A stretch of 64,000 bases of DNA from Aequorivita marisscotiae (GTDB lineage Bacteria; Bacteroidota; Bacteroidia; Flavobacteriales; Flavobacteriaceae): positions 2,294,001 through 2,358,000 of the forward strand of contig NZ_CP122379.1 of assembly GCF_029814825.1 (NCBI RefSeq). Reading direction: 5' to 3'. Position numbers and translations under genes: made by a program. Of the stretch, positions 24,734 to 33,960 are shown piece by piece. A model generated the notes under the pieces. That model did no database searches. It was not told where the DNA came from and was given only the letters and a program-made list of their open reading frames with translations. Within the stretch, counting starts at the first letter, position 1, and each line of letters opens with the position of its first letter.

Positions 24734-26791
24734 TCACCTCCCAATCCGCACTCGCGCATCTACCGCGGTGATGGCGCGTTGTGTGCCAATTAATGGGTTG
24801 ATGTCCATTTCAATAATTTCGGTGGCAGCTTGGACCAATGCCGAGAGCCGCTGGATAATATCTATAAATATTTTTTCATTCGCTCCTTTTTTCCCTCGTG
24901 CGCCTTGAATTAATTTGTATCCGCGGAGCGACTGCACCATATTTTCGGCCTCGTTTTTAGAGATGGGGCTTAAGCCCGCAGAAACATCATTGAGCACTTC
25001 AATAAAAATTCCGCCCAAACCGCAAAGAATGGTGTGGTTAAATCCGGGTTCCTTCATTACGCCCACAAACAATTCCAGCCCTACTAATTGAGGCTGCACC
25101 ATTACAGCAGTGGCCGAATCTATCTTCATCAATAAATCGAAAGTTTCGGCGGCTTCACCTTTATTGGCAATATTTAAAACCACGCCTTGGGCATCCGATT
25201 TGTGGAGTGGGCCAACCACTTTCATCACTACGGGAAAGTCTGTTGCTTCCATAGCTGCAAGCAATTTTTCTTTTGAATTTTCTACAATTTCATGAACCCG
25301 CGGAATTCCTGCTGCATCCAATAAATCTACGGTTTGTTTAGGAGAAAGATAGCCTTCAGTAGCGGTGTTGATGATTTTTCTAATACTTTCAATATCAATT
25401 TTTGGGAGAGATATTTTTTGCGATTGCGGCTCGGGTGTATTATAAACTTGTGCCAGAGCTTTTCCCAAAACCACTTCATCTGGAAAATGAATGTGTCCTT
25501 TCTTTAAAAAAGATTGAATTTCGCGTTGGGCGTTTACAACGGAAGGTAGAACCGGGAAAATTGGTTTGTTGCAAATTTCTAGTTTTACGCTTAAAACGTT
25601 GTACACATTTTCAACATCAAAGAGGCCTGCACTACCAAAAACTACGACCATAGCATCTATAGAATCAAATTTATGTTCGCAATAATCTATAATGATGCCC
25701 AACTGCTCGGCGGTTCCGGTTGCCAAAAAGTCTATGGGATTGGCAATTGAAGAACCGGGATAAAGAAACGATTTCAATTTTTCTGCTTCGGGACCTGAAA
25801 TTTCGGGAACTTTTAATCCGCCTTTTGAAAGCTGATCTGCCAACATTACCGCCGAACCCCCTGCGTGGGTTATAATTGCAATGTTTTTTCCTTTTAACTT
25901 TTTATAGTTGAAAATAGCTGCTACGCTCAACAATTGCTCTCTACTGCTGCAATAAACAATGCCCGCTTTGTGAAACAGCGCGCGCACCGTCATATCGCTA
26001 CTGGCAATTGCTCCGGTGTGCGAAGTTGCGGCGCGACTGCCTTCTGCGGTGCTTCCCGCTTTTATGGCTGCTATTTTTGCCCCTTTTTTTATAAGAGAGG
26101 AGGCGTGTTTTAGCAATTTTTGTGGATTGGAAATGGTTTCGAGATACAGCAGTTTTATCAAGGGATCTTTTTCGGCATTAAAATTTTCATCCATATATTC
26201 CAAAATATCCTCAACGCCTGTTTGGGCTGCATTTCCAACGGAAAACACATTTGCAAAAGTAACGCCCAAGGCCATTCCCGCTTCCATGATAAAAACCGCC
26301 GTTGCGCCCGAGCCCGAGATGAGGTCGCAACCTTTTGGATTGAAAGGTGGCACCGGAGCCGTAAAAACGCCTTTGTAATTTTCGGTAATTACGCCAATGC
26401 AGTTTGGGCCAATCAGGCAACCATTAGCCGAATTGACCGTCGAAACTATCTGCTGCTCGCATTGTTTTCCCTGTTCGCCCGCTTCGCCAAAACCTGCGGA
26501 AATGATTATAAAAGCCTTCGTATTTTTTTCTTCGGCTAAAATTTTTACCGTTTCGGGACAATATTTTGCCGGAATGGCAAGAATGGCGAGGTCGGTTTGG
26601 GGAATTTCCATTACTTCAGAAAAACTTTTTATGCCCTGAACTCTTTCTTCCTTTGGATTCACCGCGTAAAGATTTCCCGCAAACCCTCCAGCAAGAATGT
26701 TTTTCAGCATATTGCCACCGGGTTTTTTTGAGTCGTTGGAAGCGCCAATTACAGTGATGCTTTTTGGGTTAAGGAGTTGTTTGTTTACCAT
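24734..26791 (-). CDS. ADP-forming acyl-CoA (acetate-CoA) ligase, fused alpha-beta
   Basis: Interconverts acyl-CoA + ADP + Pi with the acid + CoA + ATP. Of 685 residues, the N-terminal CoA-binding Rossmann domain starts SITVIGASNDSKKPGGNMLKN (about 11-31). A succinyl-CoA-ligase-like domain with phospho-His region SHTGAIASSD follows near 260, and an ATP-grasp domain lies from about 470. The family includes acetate-, pimeloyl- and other acyl-CoA synthetases; the substrate is not determined. It is transcribed divergently from the second norC-like gene. Confidence 0.88.
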   Translation of the reverse strand: MVNKQLLNPKSITVIGASNDSKKPGGNMLKNILAGGFAGNLYAVNPKEERVQGIKSFSEVMEIPQTDLAILAIPAKYCPETVKILAEEKNTKAFIIISAGFGEAGEQGKQCEQQIVSTVNSANGCLIGPNCIGVITENYKGVFTAPVPPFNPKGCDLISGSGATAVFIMEAGMALGVTFANVFSVGNAAQTGVEDILEYMDENFNAEKDPLIKLLYLETISNPQKLLKHASSLIKKGAKIAAIKAGSTAEGSRAATSHTGAIASSDMTVRALFHKAGIVYCSSREQLLSVAAIFNYKKLKGKNIAIITHAGGSAVMLADQLSKGGLKVPEISGPEAEKLKSFLYPGSSIANPIDFLATGTAEQLGIIIDYCEHKFDSIDAMVVVFGSAGLFDVENVYNVLSVKLEICNKPIFPVLPSVVNAQREIQSFLKKGHIHFPDEVVLGKALAQVYNTPEPQSQKISLPKIDIESIRKIINTATEGYLSPKQTVDLLDAAGIPRVHEIVENSKEKLLAAMEATDFPVVMKVVGPLHKSDAQGVVLNIANKGEAAETFDLLMKIDSATAVMVQPQLVGLELFVGVMKEPGFNHTILCGLGGIFIEVLNDVSAGLSPISKNEAENMVQSLRGYKLIQGARGKKGANEKIFIDIIQRLSALVQAATEIIEMDINPLIGTQRAITAVDARVRIGR

Positions 26792-26879
26792 ACGGAAGAA
26801 GTTGAGTTTAAAATTGAAAATATAAGAAAAAACGATGGTTTGCCAAAAGCGAAATTAAAAGATGTTTAAGTCCTAAAAA

Positions 26880-26923
26880 CTGATAAATATCATATTTCAG
26901 GCAGGAGGGAAGGGGTATTTTTA
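26880..26923 (+). promoter_or_regulatory. Crp/Fnr-type site plus -7 element for norCB-like/nadAB
   Basis: CTGATAAATATCAT at 26880-26893 and -7-like TATTTTTA at 26916-26923, with spacing 29.5 bp. Just upstream, AAGATGTTTAAGTCCT (26859-26874) resembles the palindrome seen at norC and the first Rrf2 gene. The first gene starts at 26946. Confidence 0.72.
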
Positions 26924-26945
26924 TGGCCAAATAATTTAAATTGAA

Positions 26946-27377
26946 ATGGTCTCCAATCCAAGGCCTTATATTTTCGTGATGGCGGTTTTACTCGTCGTTT
27001 TCAGTATTTATAATTATATAATTTATAATACTGATGGGTACGTGGCCGTAGAAAAATTATCCCCTGTGGCAGTAAAAGGCCAGCAATTGTTCCAGAGTAA
27101 CCGTTGTTGGTCCTGTCATCAATTGTACGGCTTGGGTGGTTATTTGGGTCCGGATTTAACAAACGTATATTCCGCGGAAGGCAAAGGGGCAAATTACATT
27201 AAAGCGTTTTTAAACAGCGGGGTGAAGAGTATGCCGCAATTCCATTTTACCGAAGAAGAGAAGGATGCTTTGGTGGAGTATTTAAAACAGGTGGATGAAA
27301 CGGGCATTTACCCAAATTACGAAGCCGAGATTGAAGCATCTGGCTGGGTAAAAATAAAGTATAGAAATGAAGAATAA
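26946..27377 (+). CDS. NorC-like membrane-anchored cytochrome c (second copy)
   Basis: A 143-residue protein laid out like NorC: one N-terminal helix (about 8-27), then a monohaem domain with CWSCH at 54-58 in the context CHQLYGLGGYLGPDLTNVY. A probable Met ligand lies in KSMPQF near residue 95. It differs from the first NorC in the loop and lacks the CHTILGEG motif. It overlaps the following NorB-like gene by 11 bp, so the two are surely partners. The haem domain is intact, so it can transfer electrons. Confidence 0.85.
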   Translation: MVSNPRPYIFVMAVLLVVFSIYNYIIYNTDGYVAVEKLSPVAVKGQQLFQSNRCWSCHQLYGLGGYLGPDLTNVYSAEGKGANYIKAFLNSGVKSMPQFHFTEEEKDALVEYLKQVDETGIYPNYEAEIEASGWVKIKYRNEE

Positions 27378-28692
27378 AGTGCCGTTCTATTTTTTGCTGT
27401 TTGCCCTAACCGCCCTGTTTTTAGGGATGCTCTTTGGGCTTACGGCTTCGTTCCAGTATTTGTTGCCAGAGTTTTTAAAGGAAACGGTTCCCTTCTCCAA
27501 ACTGCGACCCTTTCACGTTACTTCTGAAACTTCGTGGATCGTGCTCGCCGCCACGGGCAGTATCTATTTTTTTATCGCTTCGGTTGAGAAGTTTGAGCTC
27601 TTTTCGCGCAAATTGCAATCGCTGCATTTCCTACTTTTTCTGTTTACGGGCGTTGCTATTTATTTCTCTTTCGCTTTCGATTATACCGAGGGGCGGGAGT
27701 ATTTCGCTTTTAAACCTATTTTAATGATTCCGATATTATTAGGTTGGATATTATTTGGAATTAATTATTTTAAGACGCTATACGCCAATATGAAGGGTTG
27801 GCCCGTCTATTATTGGATGTGGGGCACGGGCATCGTTTTTATGTGCTACCATTTGATGGAGGCGCATTTTTGGCTGTTCGATTTTTTTAGATTGAATTTT
27901 ATAAAAGATTTTGCCGTACAGTGGAAATCTACCGGCTCGTTTACCGGTTCGTGGAATATGCTAGTTTATGGCATCTCCATTTATCTGATGTCTAAAATTA
28001 AAAAGGATACGGACGTTGCCACGAATAAATTGGCTTTTTTCTTCTACTTTTTGGGGTTGACCAATTTAATGTTTGGATGGGCGCACCACACTTATTTATT
28101 GCCAACCCAGCCCTGGATTCGGTATGTAGCTTACGGAATTAGTATGACGGAGTGGATTGTTTTGGCTTCGATTATTTACAATTGGAAACGTTCGGTTTTA
28201 AAGGTTGAAAGCGAAAATCACCCTATGGCGTATCGCTTTTTGCTAGCTACCGATTTTTGGATTTTTATAAATATAATCTTAGCGCTTCTGTTCTCCATTC
28301 CGGCCATTAATTTCTTTACCCATGGCACGCACGTTACCGTGGCACATTCCATGGGCACTACCATTGGCATTAACACAACGATACTTTTTTCGGCCTTGTT
28401 TTTTATTGCGCATTATGTTCGGCCACAGCTAAAAACCGACACCAAATGGGTTAAGCGCGGGTTTGTTGCTTTCAATATTTCGCTGTTTATCTTTTTTGTT
28501 TCGTTGATAATTGCTGGGGCTAAACGCAGTTATTGGATGTACGTTTCAAAAGAAGGGTCGTTTGCTGAAATGCAGGATTCGGTCGTGCCGTATTACATTT
28601 CATTTTTCATCTTCGGAATAGGGATTTTTGTTTCGCTTTTAATTGTAGCGACGCCTATTTTCAAAGCTTTGCTTCAAAAAATAAAATCATAA
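27367..28692 (+). CDS. Divergent NorB-like haem-copper superfamily protein with altered metal sites
   Basis: A 441-residue protein with about 12 helices, colinear with NorB. Retained: His50 (low-spin haem), the His240-His241 pair of FeB, and His327 (haem b3 position, in [11 protein letters not shown]). Changed: the first FeB His (NorB His187) aligns with Thr189, the glutamates Glu191/Glu195 align with Thr193/Asn197, and the second low-spin haem His329 aligns with Met329. An unusual helix YHLMEAHFW (161-169) offers His162, Glu165 and His167. It may be a new NOR-like enzyme, an NO sensor or an assembly factor. nadA overlaps its stop. Confidence 0.75.
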   Translation: MKNKVPFYFLLFALTALFLGMLFGLTASFQYLLPEFLKETVPFSKLRPFHVTSETSWIVLAATGSIYFFIASVEKFELFSRKLQSLHFLLFLFTGVAIYFSFAFDYTEGREYFAFKPILMIPILLGWILFGINYFKTLYANMKGWPVYYWMWGTGIVFMCYHLMEAHFWLFDFFRLNFIKDFAVQWKSTGSFTGSWNMLVYGISIYLMSKIKKDTDVATNKLAFFFYFLGLTNLMFGWAHHTYLLPTQPWIRYVAYGISMTEWIVLASIIYNWKRSVLKVESENHPMAYRFLLATDFWIFINIILALLFSIPAINFFTHGTHVTVAHSMGTTIGINTTILFSALFFIAHYVRPQLKTDTKWVKRGFVAFNISLFIFFVSLIIAGAKRSYWMYVSKEGSFAEMQDSVVPYYISFFIFGIGIFVSLLIVATPIFKALLQKIKS

Positions 28693-29618
28693 TGGATTTA
28701 CATCAAAAAATAACTGAACTGAAAAAGCAGAAAAACGCCGTCATCCTCGCGCACTATTATCAAGTGCCCGAAATTCAGGAAGTGGCAGATTATGTGGGCG
28801 ATAGCTTGGGACTGTCGCAAAAAGCTGCCGAAACCGATGCCGAAATGATCGTCTTTGCTGGCGTGCATTTTATGGCAGAAACGGCCAAAATTTTGAACCC
28901 CGATAAAAAAGTTTTGTTGCCCGATTTAATGGCGGGTTGTTCGTTGGCAGATTCGTGTCCCGCCGACGCTTTTCGCACTTTGGTGAAAGCACATCCAGAT
29001 CACGAGGTGATAACGTATGTGAATTGTTCTGCGGAAGTAAAAGCCTTGAGCGATATTATTTGCACCTCTTCCAACGCCGAAAAAATAGTGAATTCGGTGC
29101 CAAAGGATGTGCCAATTATTTTTGCGCCCGATAAAAATCTGGGAAAATATATTCAGAAAAAAACCGGACGTAAAATGCTGCTTTGGGATGGCGCATGTAT
29201 TGTACATGAGGCTTTTTCGATGGATAAACTGTTGAAACTTTACAAAGAAAATCCGGGTTCAAAAATTATTGCGCACCCCGAAAGCGAGAGCCATATTTTG
29301 GAAACGGCAACTTATGTAGGCTCCACCGCCGGAATGATAGATTATGTGAAAAAACATCCGGCGGAAAAATTTATTGTCGCCACGGAAGCGGGTATTCTTC
29401 ACAAAATGCAACAGGAAGTGCCTCAGGCCGTACTAATACCTGCTCCCGCTGAAGAAGACAACACCTGCGCTTGCAGCGAATGTGCGTTTATGAAAATGAA
29501 CACCTTGCAAAAATTGTACGACTGCTTGCTGAATGAAAATCCGCAGATTGAAGTTACCGCAGAAATTCGGAAAAAAGCCATTGTGCCCATTGAGCGCATG
29601 TTGGAATTATCAAAATAG
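28692..29618 (+). CDS. nadA: Quinolinate synthase
   Basis: [4Fe-4S] enzyme that condenses iminoaspartate with dihydroxyacetone phosphate to quinolinate in NAD biosynthesis. The 308-residue protein has the tandem-repeat motifs [23 protein letters not shown] (17-39) and [16 protein letters not shown] repeats. Cluster Cys candidates are Cys83, Cys167 and Cys257/259/262 ([12 protein letters not shown]). It starts inside the stop of the NorB-like gene and ends at nadB. The order NorC-like, NorB-like, NadA, NadB forms one operon under the denitrification-type promoter. Confidence 0.95.
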   Translation: MDLHQKITELKKQKNAVILAHYYQVPEIQEVADYVGDSLGLSQKAAETDAEMIVFAGVHFMAETAKILNPDKKVLLPDLMAGCSLADSCPADAFRTLVKAHPDHEVITYVNCSAEVKALSDIICTSSNAEKIVNSVPKDVPIIFAPDKNLGKYIQKKTGRKMLLWDGACIVHEAFSMDKLLKLYKENPGSKIIAHPESESHILETATYVGSTAGMIDYVKKHPAEKFIVATEAGILHKMQQEVPQAVLIPAPAEEDNTCACSECAFMKMNTLQKLYDCLLNENPQIEVTAEIRKKAIVPIERMLELSK

Positions 29619-29620
29619 TG

Positions 29621-31207
29621 ATGGAAACAAATTTTTTGATTATCGGGTCCGGAGCTGCAGGTTTAACACTTGCGGTAAAACTTGCTGCGAAATTTCCAAA
29701 GAAAAAAATAACAGTTGTTACAAAGGCCCACGTATCTGAATCGAATACGAAATACGCCCAAGGCGGGGTGGCAGCGGTATTCGATTTAAAAAAAGATTCT
29801 TTTCAAAAACATATTGACGATACGTTACGCGCAGGCGATGGACTTTGCGATGAGGCGGTGGTTGAAATGGTGATTACCGAAGGACCCGAACGGCTTCGCG
29901 AACTGATGGAGTGGGGTGCCAAATTTGATACCGATGCCAACGGCCAACTCACTTTGGGCAGGGAGGGCGGTCATTCAAAATTTAGGGTAATTCATCATAA
30001 AGATACTACGGGCAATGAGATTGAGCGCACACTTTTGGAACGTAGCAACAAACTGCAGAATATTACGATGCTTCCACATCATTTTGCCATTGATTTAATA
30101 ACGGAGCATCATTTTTCTGAAGGGAAAAACGAAAATCTTTCGTGTTATGGAGCTTATGTTTTGGACCAGATTTCAGGAAATATTTTTACAATTAAAGCAG
30201 ATTGCACTACGTTGGCTTCGGGCGGAATGGGGCAAGTTTACGGCCATACCACCAATCCCACTGTTGCAACCGGCGACGGTATTGCAATGGCGTATCGGGC
30301 AACAGCGAGAATACAGAATATGGAATTTATCCAGTTTCATCCCACAGCACTTTACGATGGAAAAAATCAATCTTCTTTTTTAATTTCGGAAGCGGTACGG
30401 GGGTTTGGAGCTTTTCTTCGTAATAAAAACGGAGAGCGATTTATGTTTAATTACGATGCTCGAGGCGAATTGGCATCGCGCGATATTGTTTCGCGCGCCA
30501 TCGATTCAGAAATGAAAAATTCTGGCGATGACTGTGTTTACTTGGATTGTACCCATTTGAACATCGACGATTTCAAAAAACACTTTCCGAATATTTATGA
30601 AACTTGTTTGCAGCGAAATAAAAATATTGCGAAGGATTGGATTCCGGTAGTGCCAGCATCGCATTATTTGTGCGGCGGGGTGGTTGTGGATGTGGATGGC
30701 AGAACTTCTTTACAAAATCTTTTTGCTTGCGGAGAATGTTCGTACACAGGTTTGCACGGCGCTAATAGGCTGGCATCCAACTCGTTGTTAGAGGCATTGG
30801 TTTATGCAGATAGAATTTTTAAATACCTCTGTAAACACCAGCCCTGGCAAACGACCAAAGACATTCCGGAATGGAATGATGCAGGGACGGTTTTATTGAA
30901 GGATGTTGAAATTCTTCAACAGAAAACGGTCCAATTACAATCCCTAATGCGGCGATTTGCGGGTGTGGTTCGTAATAATAAAGATTTAAAAAAAGCATCC
31001 ATTCAACTTGAAATGTTGTATTTTGAAGTGGAGGCACTTTACCAAAAACACAAACTAAACACAAGTCTTTCAGAGCTTCGGAATATGGTAAACGTGGCCC
31101 ATTTAATTATTCAGCAATCATTAATTCGTAAAGAAAACCGCGGTGGATATTTTAATGAAGATTATAATAAAGAATCTGTAGAAAATATAGTAAACGACAA
31201 AATATAG
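29621..31207 (+). CDS. nadB: L-aspartate oxidase
   Basis: FAD enzyme that makes iminoaspartate for NadA, using O2 or fumarate as acceptor. The 528-residue protein has the dinucleotide fold LIIGSGAAGLTLAVKLA at the N terminus and GRDGH-like/HREGG segments (REGGHSKFRVIHHKD, about 108-122). HPTALY and the HANRLASNSLLEALVYA motif of the succinate-dehydrogenase/aspartate-oxidase family follow. The ATG at 29621 lies 2 bp after the nadA stop; a GTG at 29618 is a less likely start. Its ability to run without O2 would suit denitrifying growth. Confidence 0.95.
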   Translation: METNFLIIGSGAAGLTLAVKLAAKFPKKKITVVTKAHVSESNTKYAQGGVAAVFDLKKDSFQKHIDDTLRAGDGLCDEAVVEMVITEGPERLRELMEWGAKFDTDANGQLTLGREGGHSKFRVIHHKDTTGNEIERTLLERSNKLQNITMLPHHFAIDLITEHHFSEGKNENLSCYGAYVLDQISGNIFTIKADCTTLASGGMGQVYGHTTNPTVATGDGIAMAYRATARIQNMEFIQFHPTALYDGKNQSSFLISEAVRGFGAFLRNKNGERFMFNYDARGELASRDIVSRAIDSEMKNSGDDCVYLDCTHLNIDDFKKHFPNIYETCLQRNKNIAKDWIPVVPASHYLCGGVVVDVDGRTSLQNLFACGECSYTGLHGANRLASNSLLEALVYADRIFKYLCKHQPWQTTKDIPEWNDAGTVLLKDVEILQQKTVQLQSLMRRFAGVVRNNKDLKKASIQLEMLYFEVEALYQKHKLNTSLSELRNMVNVAHLIIQQSLIRKENRGGYFNEDYNKESVENIVNDKI

Positions 31208-31222
31208 TTGATTGAATGACCT

Positions 31223-31238
31223 CTCGACTGCGCTCGAG
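31223..31238. repeat. Second copy of the CTCGACTGCGCTCGAG repeat
   Basis: CTCGACTGCGCTCGAG has imperfect dyad symmetry and matches the copy at 710-724. It lies in the 68-bp gap between nadB and the thioredoxin-like gene. Confidence 0.6.
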
Positions 31239-31275
31239 GGGATATATTTAAAAAAAATTAAAGTAAAGAAATAAG

Positions 31276-31872
31276 ATGAAAAATTTGATAAAAAGCTCCG
31301 TAAACAAAGCAATGGATTATTCCGAATACAACTTGCTTTTCAAGCAATTGGTTGAAGAAGGCAGAACCACTGGCGAACAAACACAAGAGAAAATCGATTA
31401 CACAAAGCTGAATTTCAGTCGCACAAAGCGTTTGGACAAAACCGCTATTATTTCAGAAGAAAGTATGGAAGTTTTTAAAAATGTTTCAGAAAAACAAACT
31501 TGGTTGGTAATCAGCGAACCCTGGTGTGGCGATGCCGCGCAAACGCTTCCGTTTCTAAATAAAATTGCACAACTTTCAGAAAACATCGATTTAAAAATTG
31601 TGCTTCGCGATGAAAACCCGGAATTGATGGATGAGTTTTTGACAAATGGTTCGCGCTCCATCCCCGTGGTTATTATGCTCGATGCAGACTTCAACGTAAT
31701 CAATACTTTTGGTCCACGCTCGAAGGCCGCGACAAAATTGGTTGCTGATTACAAGGAACGTCACGGGAAAATAGACGATGCCTTTAAGGAGATGCTGCAG
31801 AATTGGTATAATAATGATAAGGGAATTTCAATAATTAATGATATTTTGGAAACCCTGAATGTAAAAGCGTAA
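31276..31872 (+). CDS. Thioredoxin-fold family protein (WCGDA type)
   Basis: A 198-residue cytoplasmic protein with a thioredoxin fold from about 60. The active-site-like motif is EPWCGDAAQ near 80-88, with a single Cys instead of CxxC. SRSIPVVIMLDADF near 125-138 supplies the cis-Pro loop. This matches the Thioredoxin_9-like family common in flavobacteria. Redox function is uncertain because the second Cys is missing. It follows nadB after a repeat and may have its own promoter. Confidence 0.8.
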   Translation: MKNLIKSSVNKAMDYSEYNLLFKQLVEEGRTTGEQTQEKIDYTKLNFSRTKRLDKTAIISEESMEVFKNVSEKQTWLVISEPWCGDAAQTLPFLNKIAQLSENIDLKIVLRDENPELMDEFLTNGSRSIPVVIMLDADFNVINTFGPRSKAATKLVADYKERHGKIDDAFKEMLQNWYNNDKGISIINDILETLNVKA

Positions 31873-31955
31873 AAAAACAAGACGACGATTTGACCCACGA
31901 CCGCTTCGCTACAAGACCCACGACAAAAAGAATAATTACTATTACTCGGGTTTCT

Positions 31956-32030
31956 AACCGTTGTGCTTCCAACAGTCGTAATTTCAACGGTCGTGGCACC
32001 AACCGTCGTGGCTCCAACCGTCGTGGCTCA
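31956..32030. repeat. 15-bp tandem repeat array
   Basis: Five head-to-tail units, two of them near AACCGTCGTGGCTCC, cover 31956-32030, with earlier units more diverged. Nearby at about 31890-31925 are two copies of GACCCACGAC. The array fills most of the 239-bp gap before the CoA-transferase gene. It could be slippage-prone; no gene is supported here. Confidence 0.8.
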
Positions 32031-32111
32031 AAAGTTCAATTTCCAAAAAATCTGACCAAAGTCATTTCAGGAACAGTTTAGATTCCCAACTTTTGCACAA
32101 AAGTTAAAATT

Positions 32112-33380
32112 ATGCAAATTGTTTCCGCCCAAGAGGCTGTATCTATAGTAAAATCTAATAATCGCGTGTTTTTTCAGGGTGCTGCGATGACTCCAAATTT
32201 GTTGATAGACACTCTGTGTGAGCGCTATCAGGAACTGAAAAACGTTGAAATTATCCAAATTCACACCCACGGCCAGGCGTTGTTTACGCAGGCGCCATAT
32301 ACCGATGCTTTTAAACTTTCAAGCTGTTTTGTGGGCGATAATGTTCGGAAAGGTGTGAATACAATTCACGGCGATTATATTCCCGTATTTCTAAGTGAAA
32401 TCCATTGGCTTTTCAGAAGAAATATCCTTCCATTAGATGTGGCCTTCATTCAAGTTTCTACGCCAGACAAGCACGGCTACTGTTCTTTGGGAGTTTCGGT
32501 AGATGTTACCTTGCCTGCAATTCAGACTGCAAAACACGTGGTGGCCCTTATTAATCCCAATGTGCCAAGAACCCACGGCGATGGCATAATTCATATAAGT
32601 AGTATAGATTTTGGAGTAGAAATAAATACTCCAATCTACGCTTCTGTTTTAGGGGAACCCTCAGAAATTGAAGCAACAATAGGTAGAAATGTAGCCGCAT
32701 TGGTTGAAGATGGCGCCACCTTGCAAATGGGCATCGGGAATATTCCAAATGCGGTACTTCATAATTTGGGCAATCACAAAAGATTGGGAATCCATACCGA
32801 AATGTTCAGCGACGGAATACTTCCTCTGGTAGAAAAGGGAATTATTACAGGCGAAGACAAGGAAATAAAGACTGGTAAAATAGTAACCTGTTTCGCTATG
32901 GGCACCAAAAAATTATACGATTTTATTGATGATAACCCAATAGTTCATTTTAAGGAAGCTGGCTATACAAACGATACTGCAATAATTCGTCGTAATCCAA
33001 AAGTTACCGCCATAAACAGTGCCATTGAAATAGATTTAACGGGGCAGGTTTGCGCAGATAGTATAGGAATGTATCAATATTCTGGCGTGGGTGGACAGAT
33101 GGATTTTATTCGCGGTGCTTCGCTTTCGGAAGGAGGGAAGCCCATTATTGCTATGCCTTCGGTAACCAATAAAGGCATTTCAAAAATCACCCCATTCTTA
33201 AAGGAAGGAGCCAGCGTAACAACTACTAGGGCGCACGTACATTACGTAGTTACGGAATACGGGGTTGTAAACTTATATGGAAAAGGATTGGAACAACGGG
33301 CCAAAGCATTGATTTCCATAGCGCACCCCGATCATCGTGAGGCTTTGGAGCGGGAAGCTAAAAAACGCTTTCACAATTAA
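32112..33380 (+). CDS. Acetyl-CoA hydrolase/transferase family (4-hydroxybutyrate/acetate CoA-transferase type)
   Basis: A 422-residue CoA-transferase. Family features include FFQGAAMTPNLLIDTL at the N terminus and GATLQMGIGNIPNAVL near 201-216, which precedes the catalytic Glu region (HTEMFSDGILPL). GVGGQMDFIRGASLSEGGKPIIAMPS follows near 325-350. Likely reactions are exchange of CoA between acetate and another acid, or acetyl-CoA hydrolysis. Specificity cannot be set from sequence alone. Confidence 0.88.
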   Translation: MQIVSAQEAVSIVKSNNRVFFQGAAMTPNLLIDTLCERYQELKNVEIIQIHTHGQALFTQAPYTDAFKLSSCFVGDNVRKGVNTIHGDYIPVFLSEIHWLFRRNILPLDVAFIQVSTPDKHGYCSLGVSVDVTLPAIQTAKHVVALINPNVPRTHGDGIIHISSIDFGVEINTPIYASVLGEPSEIEATIGRNVAALVEDGATLQMGIGNIPNAVLHNLGNHKRLGIHTEMFSDGILPLVEKGIITGEDKEIKTGKIVTCFAMGTKKLYDFIDDNPIVHFKEAGYTNDTAIIRRNPKVTAINSAIEIDLTGQVCADSIGMYQYSGVGGQMDFIRGASLSEGGKPIIAMPSVTNKGISKITPFLKEGASVTTTRAHVHYVVTEYGVVNLYGKGLEQRAKALISIAHPDHREALEREAKKRFHN

Positions 33381-33426
33381 TTCTGTTTATTAGAATTATT
33401 AAGATTTTAAATTTTGCATTTTTTTA

Positions 33427-33469
33427 AGATAGTTTAGTCCTTGAATACGAGGGTTATTAGCTATTTTTG
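33427..33469 (+). promoter_or_regulatory. Promoter and possible operator of the first Rrf2 gene
   Basis: A full-consensus -7 box TATTTTTG covers 33462-33469, 16 bp before the ATG. Upstream, AAGATAGTTTAGTCCT (33427-33442) matches AAGATATTTTAGTCTT at norC in 13 of 16 positions and the site at 26859-26874 in 13 of 16. It lies around -40, a position where binding could block or modulate the promoter. Confidence 0.5.
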
Positions 33470-33484
33470 GAGAAAATACAAAAT

Positions 33485-33913
33485 ATGTTTTCGAAAGCCT
33501 GTGAATATGGCATTAGAGCGGTACTATTTATCGCGCAGCAGTCTAAGAAAGATTTGCGTCCTAATATCACTGAAATTGCTAAAGCGGTAAATTCGCCCGA
33601 ACCATTTACAGCAAAAGTTTGCCAACAGCTAGCTCGGGAGGGTATAATCCTTTCTAAAAAAGGTCCTAATGGCGGTTTTTATCTAGAAAAGGATTCTACC
33701 GTTAAGTTGGCCGATATAGTTACAGTTATTGATGGCGATAAAATTTTCACGGGTTGCAGCTTGGGATTACCCGAATGTTCTTCAGAACGTCCTTGTCCGG
33801 TTCACGATCAATTTATGGGCGTACGCGATGGTTTAAAACATATGTGTGAAAATACCTTTGTGATGGATTTGGCTTCAAATTTGGAAGAAGGCGAAACTTT
33901 CTTAAAGTTATAA
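33485..33913 (+). CDS. Rrf2-family regulator with Cx6Cx5C cluster motif (NsrR-like), copy 1
   Basis: A 142-residue winged-helix regulator. The HTH lies in the first 60 residues (ITEIAKAVNSPEPFTAKVCQQLAREGII) and the wing is KKGPNGGFYLEK. Cys91, Cys98 and Cys104 (GCSLGLPEC...RPCPVH) form a three-Cys motif close to those that hold Fe-S clusters in NsrR/IscR proteins. A TTG start at 33467 is possible, but the ATG at 33485 matches the paralogue. NO sensing is inferred from family and neighbours. Confidence 0.88.
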   Translation: MFSKACEYGIRAVLFIAQQSKKDLRPNITEIAKAVNSPEPFTAKVCQQLAREGIILSKKGPNGGFYLEKDSTVKLADIVTVIDGDKIFTGCSLGLPECSSERPCPVHDQFMGVRDGLKHMCENTFVMDLASNLEEGETFLKL

Positions 33914-33960
33914 GCTTTTCATATAGTACAATCAAACAATATTGCTTTATAATTTATTTC

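Noticed and set aside
26016-26539. Plus-strand open frames of 120 and 139 codons
   Set aside because: Antisense to the acyl-CoA ligase gene, whose family motifs are clear.
31956-32030. Possible CRISPR array
   Set aside because: Direct tandem 15-mers without spacers; not a CRISPR structure.
31890-32081. A 63-codon open frame encoding Arg/Asn/Gly/Ser repeats
   Set aside because: It is produced by the 15-bp tandem array and low-complexity DNA; no start signal or conserved protein pattern supports it.
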